Assembly (NCBI RefSeq): GCF_018991925.1
Contig: NW_024755055.1
Coordinates: 1,542,118-1,606,117, forward strand
Length of the DNA: 64,000 bases
Direction of reading: 5' to 3'
DNA from: Homarus americanus
Lineage: Eukaryota > Arthropoda > Malacostraca > Decapoda > Nephropidae
Shown here piece by piece: positions 13,101 to 22,704 of this stretch. The notes under the pieces were generated by a model. The model saw nothing but the letters and a program-made list of their open reading frames with translations, made no database searches and was not told the origin of the DNA. The translations under genes and the position numbers were made by a program. Position 1 is the first letter of the stretch; each line of letters starts with the position of its first letter.

Positions 13101-15820
13101 ATCTAGATGAGGTTCATAGCGCCCGTACAAGAAGCCTATACGCTGGTGTCCCGTCACGCGCCAGTAATTGAGGAAGCGCTCTACTAAATTAGGGTTTTCA
13201 AACATAACATTGTCCACGTGGCGGTACGATTGTCGATTTAGTGTGATGGCGGATGGCTGGCACTTGGAGCAGATTCCTTTTGGCCATGGTGGGTGATCTT
13301 TACAACCCATCTTGATTTTACAATTAATATCATCCAAAACAACAAACTTCCCCTGCAAATAAAAATTAATGAAAACAAAACATAATAACATCACTCACTC
13401 TAGTACTGTGTAAGTTTCAAAGGAGTCACAAGAATTATTAACGTGATGCTGGTTATGGCTTTCAGTGAGCACTTGTCCACTCCTTTATCTGACCTTAATT
13501 TTAATACAGTAATAAATTCAGTGTTCTATATAGATTCATAACACATCATCAACGTTTACCTTGTCGACCCCGGAAGTCAGTTTCCGTAGGTAGGAATTAA
13601 AGGATATGTGTTTGATGTTCTGTTCCTTCAAGTGACCTTCATCCCAGGGATCCAGTGGTATACAGTGTACACATTTACTGTTATTGCCATGGCGACATCT
13701 GCAAGGGAGAGTTAAGATCAGTACAGTTATAATTTACCTATATACCCCCCCCCCCCACAGACCAGGTAAATTGGAAAAAAAAATAATAATAATAATAATA
13801 AAATCTTTTTTTTATTTAACAAAATCTTTTAAATAACAGTAATAATTTCATAGTTTCGATAAATTTTTGCATTAATTTATATCAGTATCGTAGACATTTA
13901 CATAGCTAACCTACGACACTACCCTGACTGTAGACACCACGGTTTGTCAAATATTTCTCTAGTACATGTAAGAGACTATCCATGTTTCACCACAGTGTTT
14001 AAGGGAAAAATTATTTTCATCCATTACCAGTGTACTTGGCATCTACAGTGAATCCAACTCCTTTTACCAGTACTGTATTACACTGTTATGTAAGGGTAAT
14101 GTATAGTATACAGGACAACAAGAGGGTATTGGAAGAGTTGAGGGAGAGAGAACAGGAAATAATTGAAGGAAGGGGAAGAAAGAAAGGAAAGAATGTATTT
14201 GTTAATTTTCTCAAAAGTTTAATATCCAAAATAATACTCATCTGGTCCTGAAGGTTAAGTTAATGTAGTACAAAACAGTATTGGCAAAACTTACAGTTGT
14301 GGATTTATTTTCCTGTCAATCAAGCCGACTTCCTTGGCCAGAAGCTGATCCACCTCGTTCTCCTCCACCATGCTCTTGATACTAGATGCCACTTGTTGTG
14401 TTGATACAGGAACGATCACCTTCCCACCATTCTGGCTGTTACTAGGATTACTGGTTGATGCAGTGAAGGGCGGTGGTGGTGGTGTACTTTTACACCCACC
14501 TGTTGGCAAGTCAAGTGCATCAAAAATACTCACCTCTCACTAATTAAATAATTACAGTTTGATATTTCGGACTAATTTAATATTTCTTTGTCAATGTAGT
14601 TGTCTTCAAACACCTGCCAATTGTTTTTGGACGGCAAATAAGAACTTGACGTCCTTGAAATGTCCTTAATTACTGTACTTTCATCTATAATAATGGATTA
14701 CCAGAGGATTAGTCCACTAGTATATCTCACACGATTTAAAAACCCTAATGGTAACCTAACCCCCACCAGGTGATGTAAGCTAGGGGGGCTAATCTTCAGG
14801 TGATCTACAATACTTAACATTTTTAAAGGCTCACCACCAGCATCCAACTTGTAAAGGTAAACCATATCTCCATGATTCAGTTTGCATCCCTTGAGGGTCT
14901 TCCGCGGCGAGGAGACGAGTTCTGTTTTTCTATCCCGGGTAAGATACAGACTAAATGTGATGCTCGTTAGCTGAAATGCGTCGTGGACTTTTTCATAGAA
15001 AGTCTTGGTGGAATCTGTCGGTTTTGCCTCCACTCGTTTGGTGCCGTCGGCTGATTGTACGCGTATAATCTGGAGAGAGTAAACAAAAAATTACTTAGTC
15101 TGGGTTAAGCAAAACACATATTTATCTACACAAGACCTTCAACCACCCTTTAGAGACAATCCATCCTGCTACAAAACATACACAATTTCCCTTTGTTCCT
15201 CACCTAAAAAAACAAAATATCAAATAATCTGTCTGAATGGCCATAGAACTCAACTAGACAGACATAGTCACTAAAGGTACAAGTTACATCAACCAGGGGA
15301 AACAAGGATTATGACTCGTTAGGTTTGGGGTCAACATGATGAAACAAGGGAAAGTAATGAAGTACACATAAAAAAAATATATTCAGTCTCATTCTATCTA
15401 TCCTATGGCCTCTTTGAGTTCTAGGCTACATAAGTAAACTTCATTTAATTAATACAAAATAGTATATTACACTTAAGATATTTTTAATTTAAAGTACAGG
15501 GATATATTGTGTTTTCCCTGTATGACTTTTTTCCGTTTTATCTCGAGTCCATAATCCATATCTTATCCTCAAACATCATCATTTGTTGTAACATTAACTT
15601 GGATTTATTTTACGTTAAATGGCGAAAAGGAGATTTTTTTGTGAATTAAATAAAGAAATATCGAGACGTGTCAAGAACACAGGCTCCTAGTACAGCCATC
15701 AAAGATATTCACCCAATTAACCTCCTATGTCACCCGTACCGTCATTTCCCTTATAAAGTTAGGTCCATAGATAACCTAACCTCCATCTACACCTCAAAGT
15801 AACTCTAAAACACGTACCAT
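10172..15820 (-). CDS. NPLOC4: NPL4 homolog, ubiquitin-binding cofactor of p97/VCP (complete, ten exons)
   Basis: Coding exons in order: 15818-15820 (ATG only), 14835-15069, 14295-14499, 13560-13698, 12990-13352, 12518-12760, 11975-12118, 11102-11247, 10640-10778 and 10172-10441. They total 1887 nt, or 628 residues plus stop, with every phase agreeing; vertebrate NPL4 is about 600. Domains: N-terminal UBL (residues ~2-78, starting M-I-I-R-V-Q); Pro-rich linker; zf-NPL4 with CRHG…CVHC and C…C…CSKC zinc ligands (~148-220); MPN-like domain with conserved NPL4 stretches such as EQYVPDV (~220-500); C-terminal NZF finger C-x2-C-x10-C-x2-C starting WTCQHC (~606-626). Known role: with UFD1 it recruits ubiquitinated clients to p97/VCP in ERAD and other extraction pathways, and its MPN is non-catalytic. 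No frameshift or missing domain is seen. Confidence 0.96.
12119..12517 (-). other. NPLOC4: GC-AG intron of NPL4
   Basis: The exon ending at 12518 (…AACCAG) is followed by GCAAGT instead of GTAAGT. The next exon starts at 12118 after TTTCTGCAG. The join gives …N-N-Q / V-H-M-E-G-Y-Q…, which fits the conserved NPL4 protein exactly. The rest of the donor (CAG|GCAAGT) is a perfect match to the usual strong context of GC donors. Confidence 0.88.
13740..13803. repeat. C-run and (AAT)n simple repeats in an NPL4 intron
   Basis: A run of about 14 C (near 13746-13758), then poly-A and about six AAT units. Part of the 13699-14294 intron, which shows nothing else of note. Confidence 0.8.
15070..15817 (-). 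other. NPLOC4: First NPL4 intron, directly after the start codon
   Basis: The donor GTACGTG follows the ATG immediately, and the acceptor is TCTCCAG before ATTATACGC. Without splicing, the ATG frame ends after eight codons. No other gene is seen inside. Confidence 0.85.
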
Positions 15821-16083
15821 GGTGGAGATTTTGTTGGTTGCATTCGAGCTACTTCTTCTGTTTTGCTCGCTGGGGTCTGGGATTCATAGACGCCACAAAA
15901 CATAACAAACACGAGCCATCACCCGAGACAAAACACTATCGAGAATCGGTTCTCACAATACGGATTCGATACCCATCAACCGTTTTCAGCATATATTGTT
16001 TTATATGGGATCAGAATAGACATTAAATACCGGTACATGATATCTATACTTGCAGCTTGTGCATGTCATCACATCATCAGCTG

Positions 16084-16091
16084 TTTGGCGC
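16084..16091 (+). promoter_or_regulatory. E2F/DP consensus site upstream of NPL4
   Basis: TTTGGCGC, an exact match to the TTTSGCGC E2F consensus, about 265 bp upstream of the NPL4 ATG. It is a motif match only and the spacing is merely compatible with a promoter role. Confidence 0.3.
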
Positions 16092-16630
16092 GGTAATTAA
16101 CCCCTTTAATATTATTTTATTAAACATTGTATAGATTTTATTATAACCAAGAACATATATATATATATATATTGTTTTATTTTTTGCCTGAACATTTTCT
16201 AATAAAATGTTTCTTGTTTTCCCATTTACCCAATTTTTATATTTTTGGTAAACAATTTTTTAAAATACATTATTACTTAAGATACAATGGCTTGATAATA
16301 CCAAAGACTAAAAGTCCTTATTCTTTGCTTAATAATACTGGTAGTTCACTGCAACATATGGCAGCAGAGATAGTTACAAAAGAAATATTGCATCACACCT
16401 GACATAATATATCCGTGAATCATTTTTTTATTTCGCCATTTGTCAACTTACTAGCTGTTCAGGGGGTGGGTCTGTTCTATGTTGCTTTATAAACTTTATT
16501 TTTCTAGTGTTGGTACAGAAGGAGGCTGTAGTATCCGGAGGAAACCTGTAATTAGTAGGATCTCTGCCATTCTCTGGAAAGCGTTCTCCCCACGTGTGTC
16601 CGGTGTGGCAATAACCCCAGTCGGAGCCTT

Positions 16631-16633
<3 letters not shown>

Positions 16634-16672
<39 letters not shown>
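16634..16672. repeat. (ATT)13 microsatellite
   Basis: Pure ATT triplets. It creates an artificial poly-Leu or poly-Asn open frame on either strand. Confidence 0.95.
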
Positions 16673-16743
16673 TACATGTATAGTACAGTGTATGTGGTCT
16701 GAGAGCTCCCCCAATTGTGTTAGGTAAGGTTAAATTATGATAC

Positions 16744-16772
16744 GTTAGGTTAGGATAGGTTAGGTCAGGTCA
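16744..16772. repeat. Degenerate GGTTA/TTAGG-type repeat
   Basis: Several irregular units of GTTAGGTTAGGATAGG type. It resembles the arthropod telomere pentamer but is short and imperfect, so an interstitial simple repeat is more likely. Confidence 0.6.
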
Positions 16773-16819
16773 AATGAGTGAGCAGAGAGCTCCCAGACCG
16801 GGAGATTCCCCGTCGATTT

Positions 16820-16831
16820 TGCGCATGCGCA
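16820..16831. promoter_or_regulatory. Perfect NRF-1/ewg-type palindrome
   Basis: TGCGCATGCGCA is an exact match to the NRF-1 consensus (YGCGCAYGCGCR). It lies about 1 kb upstream of the NPL4 start, in a GC-richer patch. No transcript start is visible here. Confidence 0.35.
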
Positions 16832-17164
16832 TTACTGATGAGCATCATTGCTCAGTGTTGGTACAGGAAAAAAGTTACGATGCTTGGTGAGGTCTGCCCA
16901 ATAATGAGAGGCAGGCGCTAGCACCGTACCTCAATCTTGCACCTCTTCCTCCGTTTACCTCCATTTAACAGTGCACATCTCCCCCTCCCTTCCTGAAGCC
17001 TCCATCAGAGTGGCCATTGCAGTATTTATTATATGTATCAACTCACAGATCACTTCTCTAAATTGTGTCACGTCATGAATGTCATGTCATAATCAGTGAA
17101 CGGAAAAAAAGTCACATGACTTGTACACATTGACAACACATTATATATATGATGGCATTGCACG

Positions 17165-17212
17165 TAGGTTAGGCTAGGTTAGGTTAAGTTAGATTGGGTT
17201 AGGTTAGGTTTT
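17165..17212. repeat. Degenerate GGTTA-type repeat
   Basis: About nine imperfect units of AGGTTAGG/AGGTTAAG type on the plus strand. Confidence 0.65.
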
Positions 17213-17465
17213 TTCCGTGACTTTTTTTTTACTTTTTTTCTCGTGATTTTTTCCTGGATTCATTACCTCACCTCACACCTGCAAGCGAAGGTGGCACAGA
17301 TGCTGCCTCCCCAATGTATTAGGTGGTAGTTGTCGTGTCACCCCAATGCAGAGCCGTCCCGAGGGTGTGGTAACCCGTGCGACCGCCCCTGCCCGCGGCC
17401 CTTATCTCGCCCCACACCAGAATTTGTGACCACATTAAGCGGACCTCACCTTACCACCCAGATTC

Positions 17466-17752
17466 AGGAGACCACCTGAAGGATTAGTGAACAGCACAGT
17501 TAGGCAATGCATCTGCTGACAAGTTGGGTAAGTTTAGGTTTAGGAGGGAGATAGGAAGGAACTGGTTTACAAATAGGGTGGTGGACGAGTGGAACAAGCT
17601 TAGCAACTTTGTAGTAAGTGCTGGAACGCTGGAAAGTTTCAAAGGGAGGCTGGATAGATTCATGGATGATAGAGTGGTAGTAACTCTCGACAGGAGCTGC
17701 CATGCACAGGCCAACCGGCCTATTGCAGACTCCTTATGTTCTTATGTTCTTA
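17466..17752 (+). mobile_element. 5'-truncated LINE 3' end (family B) nested in the hAT element
   Basis: The frame 17524-17735 gives the conserved C-terminal pattern NRVVDEWNKLS…FKGRLDRF of CR1/Jockey-like RT proteins, then a microsatellite tail of TTCTTATG units. The 3' end matches the copy at 22985-24325. Near-identical CTTACCACCCAGA sequences at about 17454 and 17766 may be its target duplication. Confidence 0.75.
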
Positions 17753-17952
17753 TTAAGCCACACCATCTTACCACCCAGACTGAGAACAATATGTCATTCT
17801 TTACTGTGCTCTGTCGAAGAGGAGTGAGGACGTTGACAGCGGTCACCTGTCAGTGTTGTCCCAACTCTGAATCTCCAGTTGTCGGTGATTTGTGTTTTGT
17901 GAAATTGTTGATCTACATTATTTGACTGTTGTACACAGCCCTCTATTATACC

Positions 17953-18370
17953 ATGGCCAGCAGGGATAGAGACAGATACAGAAAATACATCTCGGGTGCA
18001 GAGGAAAGGTAGAGGGAAGAAATAGAAATGTCAATGAAAGGTTCCCTAGAAACACCAAACACTGGACCTGAGCGACTGTGATGGGTGGGTCATGTTCAAG
18101 CTGAGGAAGAGGAGAGTACTGAAAAAAGTACTAAGGCTTTTAAAATGGCCAGTTGTACCTACGCTAACGGGCATGTTGATGAAGATGTATGTGATCCAGC
18201 CAACTGGCCACATGTACTGGACACTACGACAATTGATATTTTGGTAGAGAAAGGACCTATTAAGGTATCTAGTGAAAATTATTAAAAAACATGGTGAAAA
18301 CCGACACTTTTCAGAAGATTTTTGCCTGCGAAGATTGTCAAATGGGGAATATATGAAAAATGTTATAACA
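17953..18370 (+). pseudogene. hAT transposase (ZMYM/TTF-type) N-terminal fragment, broken
   Basis: The open part 18085-18285 codes for …DPANWPHVLD… and …LVEKGP…; the following R-H-F-S-E-D…S-N-G-E-Y piece is in a different frame. These are typical of the region before the TTF-type finger in ZMYM1-like hAT transposases. Upstream codons from ATG 17953 are interrupted by stops. No catalytic domain remains. Confidence 0.65.
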
Positions 18371-18846
18371 TAGCAAATGTAAAGGGGCCCCGCAGTGGAT
18401 GAATTGCCCTGGGCCCCGCACCCCCCTAGGGACGGCTCTGCCCCAATGCACGCGTAAATAATTTACCAAGAAAAAAAGAAAGATATTATACTTCACCCTG
18501 TAATGACGAAACGCGACCACAAATTGGTATTACAGTTAAGTTGAAACACTAAACTTTACCACTATCTACCGAGCACAGCTGTGGGTGACTATTGGCTTTA
18601 CGTTATAATTTTCTTGTTTGAGCGTGCATTTATGTATCAATGTTGTTTATGATTTGTAATCCAACCTAGTGTAACCAAACTGAGGAGGATAAGAGAGAGG
18701 AAGAGAAGCTCCTCTAACCGTGGAAGCTTCTTGATGCTGCTGTAACGCACAAATAACCACAAACTCGTACATATACTGTACAGTTGAAACACTCTCCGAC
18801 ACCTGTACTCTCCCTACGTGCTTGACTTGCTGACAGGTATATAGCG

Positions 18847-18867
18847 CACTACTCGTTAGTTAGAGGC

Positions 18868-18949
<82 letters not shown>

Positions 18950-19041
18950 CATCTTCAGGGTAGTACAGTCTGTATACTTATGAAGATGTGTGAATTACGA
19001 AAAGCACTTAGGAACTTCGTGTTTTCTTTCCCTGTGGTTAT

Positions 19042-19115
<74 letters not shown>

Positions 19116-19134
19116 GCCCCTAACTAACGAGTGC
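18847..19134. repeat. Foldback element: inverted arms around two (TA)n tracts and a 70-bp core
   Basis: Left arm 18847-18872 (ending GTTAGAGGCGAATA) and right arm 19111-19134 (TATTCGCCCCTAAC…) are inverted copies with a 3-base length difference. Inside them are (TA) tracts of about 74 bp and 68 bp around a unique core at 18950-19049. The core segment GAAGATGTGTGAATTAC…TGTGGTTATCA recurs in inverse orientation at 51573-51645, again next to (TA)n. Confidence 0.7.
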
Positions 19135-21402
19135 TGAGATTTCACTTGTGCGCCATATATTAGTTTTATCTGCAGAGTAGAGTGATTGCATTGAGAAGAC
19201 GAATTTACCGATGCCCCACTGGAACACGTGGTACAGTAATAATTAAACTTGGTGTAAGAGCGCGTCAGCTAGCGTTAATACGTACAGTAGCTAGAATCGT
19301 AGAGGCTGTACTGTACTGAACTATGGTAGCACAAAGACTGATGTTGTGTGTACTGTACATAGGCCCGCAGCTAACAGTGGTATACAGTAGGTGTGGTAGT
19401 ACTATACGATTATGCTATGAGTTTCAGTAGTCGTTTAAGGATAGGTGGCCATTGACGAGGCTATTTACGGTACTGTATATCAGCCAATGAGGTGTGTTGC
19501 CGTGTTAGCGTGAAGGCACAAGTGACATTCTCCAGACTGATCTTTTCGCTTAAAGGCTGTGTTCCCAGTGCAGATGCATTGTCCAGTAGTAGTACCTGTG
19601 TCAGTAGCAGATGTATACGAGCACTTTATGTAGTGTTTACAGTACTAGGCAGGGAACTGTAATAGTAGACTATGAGTACTAGGCTGTGTAGTAGTGGTCA
19701 GTAGTACTTGTTGTTGTCGCTGCTAGATTGTGTAGTAATAGTAGCTTATTAACGCAGTGCGAGGCAACGGAGGTGGTGCTGGAGAAGCTGTGTATAGGGG
19801 TTAACTCTACACCGTTGACTTAAGGGGACCCCAAGAATCCCCCACCCAAGCAATGCCCTCTTAATCATTTCGCCAAGAACAGTGTCATTTTAGCCACGAA
19901 CTTATCATCATAGCGGGACTGCTTCCGCAACTATTTTGTTGGGGGAACTTAATTTGTTCGTCTACTGGGTGTGTCAGTTACCGAGCTCACCAAACCATCA
20001 CAAGATCCACCTCCCCGTTCAAGCCTCACGATTCACGTAATGGGCGCTAGTTGCTTCAGTTTCTCAGTACCGGTGAGACGATCTCAGAGTTACAAAACCT
20101 GGGTCGTGATGGAAGTGATCTTTCGGTTCTCTCCTTGGTCATCATGCCCAGCAGTGAAGAAACTTAGCCGGCTACAACCTCACCTGTGGCTGTGAGCCCC
20201 AACACTTGTTTCTTTTTTTGTTTGTACTCTAAATGAACTTTATTCTTTCCAATTCCTGTGTAAATTTCTTCTTACTTTTTAGTTAATTTATTTTTGCTAA
20301 GCATTTCCATGTTCTTTTCCCCGAGTGATGTTTTTCTGTTTACATGGAGATGATGGAGTGGAAATAACGTGACTACCTGTTCTTTCTACCAAGACGTTGA
20401 AAATGGGAACAAATCTGGAATTTATTTTTTTGTTTTGTAGTAAAGTCGGTATTATAAGTTTCAATCGTTTTGATGGGAAAATGCCTTGATAGCAGTACGA
20501 TACGTTGGACGTTGTGCACATGTGATTAACTAGTCAGGTCACTTTCACATCCACACTCGTAGTTGTCGGGCGTAAGGTGTATTAGTACGTGTACGAGTGT
20601 CTGTCAGTAAGGTTCTTGTGATCATTCTCTAGAAATTAGTACCCGCACTACAAAACCTAATAAACTACCAATTAGCACAGATTACGAGTTAATTATCATT
20701 TGCTGTAAGATTAATATACACGTATTATCTGAGAATATCTGAAGAAGTCGAAGGATACGAGCCATTGTTTTGGCAACAGAATTATATACACAGTTCCTGC
20801 GCCAAGGATATAGGAACTTGTGTGTGTGTGTGTGTGTCTATACCATCTCTTAACTACACAAGACACCACCATTACAATCTACAAGTGGCTAAAACAAACC
20901 CTGGTAACTACAGAAGAGGGTGTGCTGTATCCTACGTTAACCATAGTGAAAGTAAGAGTGAAATCTTTTCCCTTAGGGTATGCTATGTACCGCCGGAGAT
21001 ATTTAGTAATTCCGACGCATATTACCCATGTTACTTTGCTGTTAAAAGAGTGATTTAGTGACATTTTGTGAGACATTAACTCTATGAATCTTAGTGACTT
21101 CAAGAGCCTAACTATTTACCTTAGTGACTTCACGAGACAAACTATTTATCTTAGTGACTTCACGAGACATTAACTATATTTGACTTTGTGACCTCTAGAG
21201 ATGTACATTATTTATATTTGTAACTTTAAGAAAGATTATTTTTCAAAATGTCTTAAGGGAGATAATGATACGTGGCCGAATATTGTATTGTATGTTGTTG
21301 TATTGAAGTGTACAGTATCTTGCTGGAGCATTATACTGTATATTAGTTACCTGCTACCTACAGCAAGGCCTCTTAAAAATCATTATTAAGTAATCAGTGC
21401 TT
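19135..21402. other. Intergenic, no gene recognised
   Basis: About 2.3 kb with scattered short open frames and a (TG)8 run at 20820-20836. Near-repeats of CTTAGTGACTTCA(C/A)GAG lie at about 21090-21170. No convincing exon is found. Confidence 0.45.
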
Positions 21403-21622
21403 TTTTCCTTTTATCCTCTTCACCATTGATCGACTCGTTAGCTACTTGGACGATCGGTCACGTCTCTGTCACGCACTGTTGGCAAGTACTGGGCATGCCG
21501 GCTCCTGAATGTACCTGAACCTGCTCCAGTGTTGGTCAAGTCTGGTCCTGAAAGAGCTCACACTCGGTGCCGTCACAACACACTGGCAGATTGTTCCAAG
21601 AGTTCACAACTCTCACTCCGAC
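21403..21622 (-). mobile_element. LINE family A 3' fragment
   Basis: Matches, on the minus strand, the 3' end of the LINE found at 28.9-33.4 kb, from the C-terminal WNNLPESV region to the GAGGATAAAA tail. It is diverged, and it has only one copy of the GATCGG…CGATCGG 3'-UTR repeat. Confidence 0.8.
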
Positions 21623-22704
21623 AGACATAGGATGAAAGTCATTTTCACACAAACACTTCCTCTGATGTACTATTCTGTTCCTGGAAATTCGCCTCTGTGG
21701 TAATTTTGTTCAGCGTGTAATTTCCTAAAGTGCGTTTTAAGAAGCCACTTTATTTACAAGTTGGGTTCCTGCCTGTTATACTCCACCCAAACATTGTTAG
21801 TTTCAAGTTTTTCCATAAAATTGTTTGCATGTAAATATATTTTCTTTTGAGTTTGATATTGTTCGGCCATGTTTTAGGTAAGAATCTTTTTGTTTTGTTT
21901 ATGTTAAGGGCGGACAACATAATCTTCACGCCACGGAGCTCGAGTGCTGGCCAAAGTTTATGCATATTTGATAGTGATGCAGTAGTTTATACAGTTTTTC
22001 ATCCCCCGATAGAAAGTTTTGGTGATATAACAGCAAATGTTCAACTGTTCGTGTATCATATATTATAATTATTTATATTTTGGTGCGTAAGGATATGATA
22101 AGATTTTGCTGTCTTGTTCTCGGGTGTTTAGTTTGAAGGTGTGGGGTATGGGATGTTTGGTTCACACTCAGGATGGGTTGGAGAAAGGAAACTCACAATG
22201 TGCTCTCTATATACATGTTGTATTGGATGTACAATGCAGCTTGGTGCTGGGAAGGCAGCATGGTTACAAGCGTGATGTAGAGAGAGCTGGTTGGTGAGGG
22301 TGCTCAGAGGAGGACCAGCCTGTGGGTCGCCATGCTCGCCGGCGGGAGCGAGGACCACCAGGCAGGCGGAGGAGGAGGAGGTGTTGCTGGCTGGTTGGTG
22401 TAGGTAGAAAGAGAGATCACGAGGTCAGGTCTTAAATAGCGGGGGGTAGGCGTGGCTTAGTAGTTGACCCCCACTCCGTGGGCGGCGCTGGTTGACCTAG
22501 ACCACGAGGCATACACTGGAGAATTCGTGGGGTCGGCTACCCAGCGACAAAGGTACTGTACTGTGATAACCAAATTCGGTCGGGGATCCACCGTTTTTAA
22601 TTATTTTATGGGTTAGACTAATTTACCCCAAGTTTTCTCTCATCCCCAGACACACACACACACCCAAGAATTAACGCCAGAATCCTTGAAGAAGTGTTGA
22701 CTAG
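21623..22704. other. Upstream region of the sulfotransferase gene
   Basis: Contains a GC-richer part (about 22290-22540, with a GGAGGAGGAGG run) that could hold the promoter or 5' UTR of the gene starting at 22705. No core promoter element can be pinned down. Confidence 0.4.

Larger units (their letters stand above)
17341..18448 (+). mobile_element. Decayed hAT transposon with intact 8-bp target duplications
   Basis: The element spans 17349-18440. It starts CAGAGCCGTCCCGAGG and ends, on the other strand, CAGAGCCGTCCCTAGG. The 8-bp direct duplication CCCCAATG flanks it exactly (17341-17348 and 18441-18448), as expected for hAT insertion. Remnants of a ZMYM/TTF-type hAT transposase lie at about 17953-18360: a DPANWP segment, LVEKGP, and then, in another frame, a piece matching the R-H-F-S…R-R-L-S-N-G-E-Y signature of that group. 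In-frame stops at about 18009 and 18080 and a later frame change make it a pseudogene. A LINE 3' fragment is nested inside. Confidence 0.88.

Noticed and set aside
16479..16727. Open frames with poly-Leu (plus) and poly-Asn (minus)
   Set aside because: Translation of the (ATT)n microsatellite; no splice or start context.
18085..18285. Independent small gene
   Set aside because: It is the surviving part of the hAT transposase within an element bounded by TIRs and 8-bp duplications.
20765..21058. 97-codon plus-strand gene with poly-Cys/Val
   Set aside because: The early part is a (TG)n microsatellite read in frame; two overlapping frames are open and there is no homology signal.
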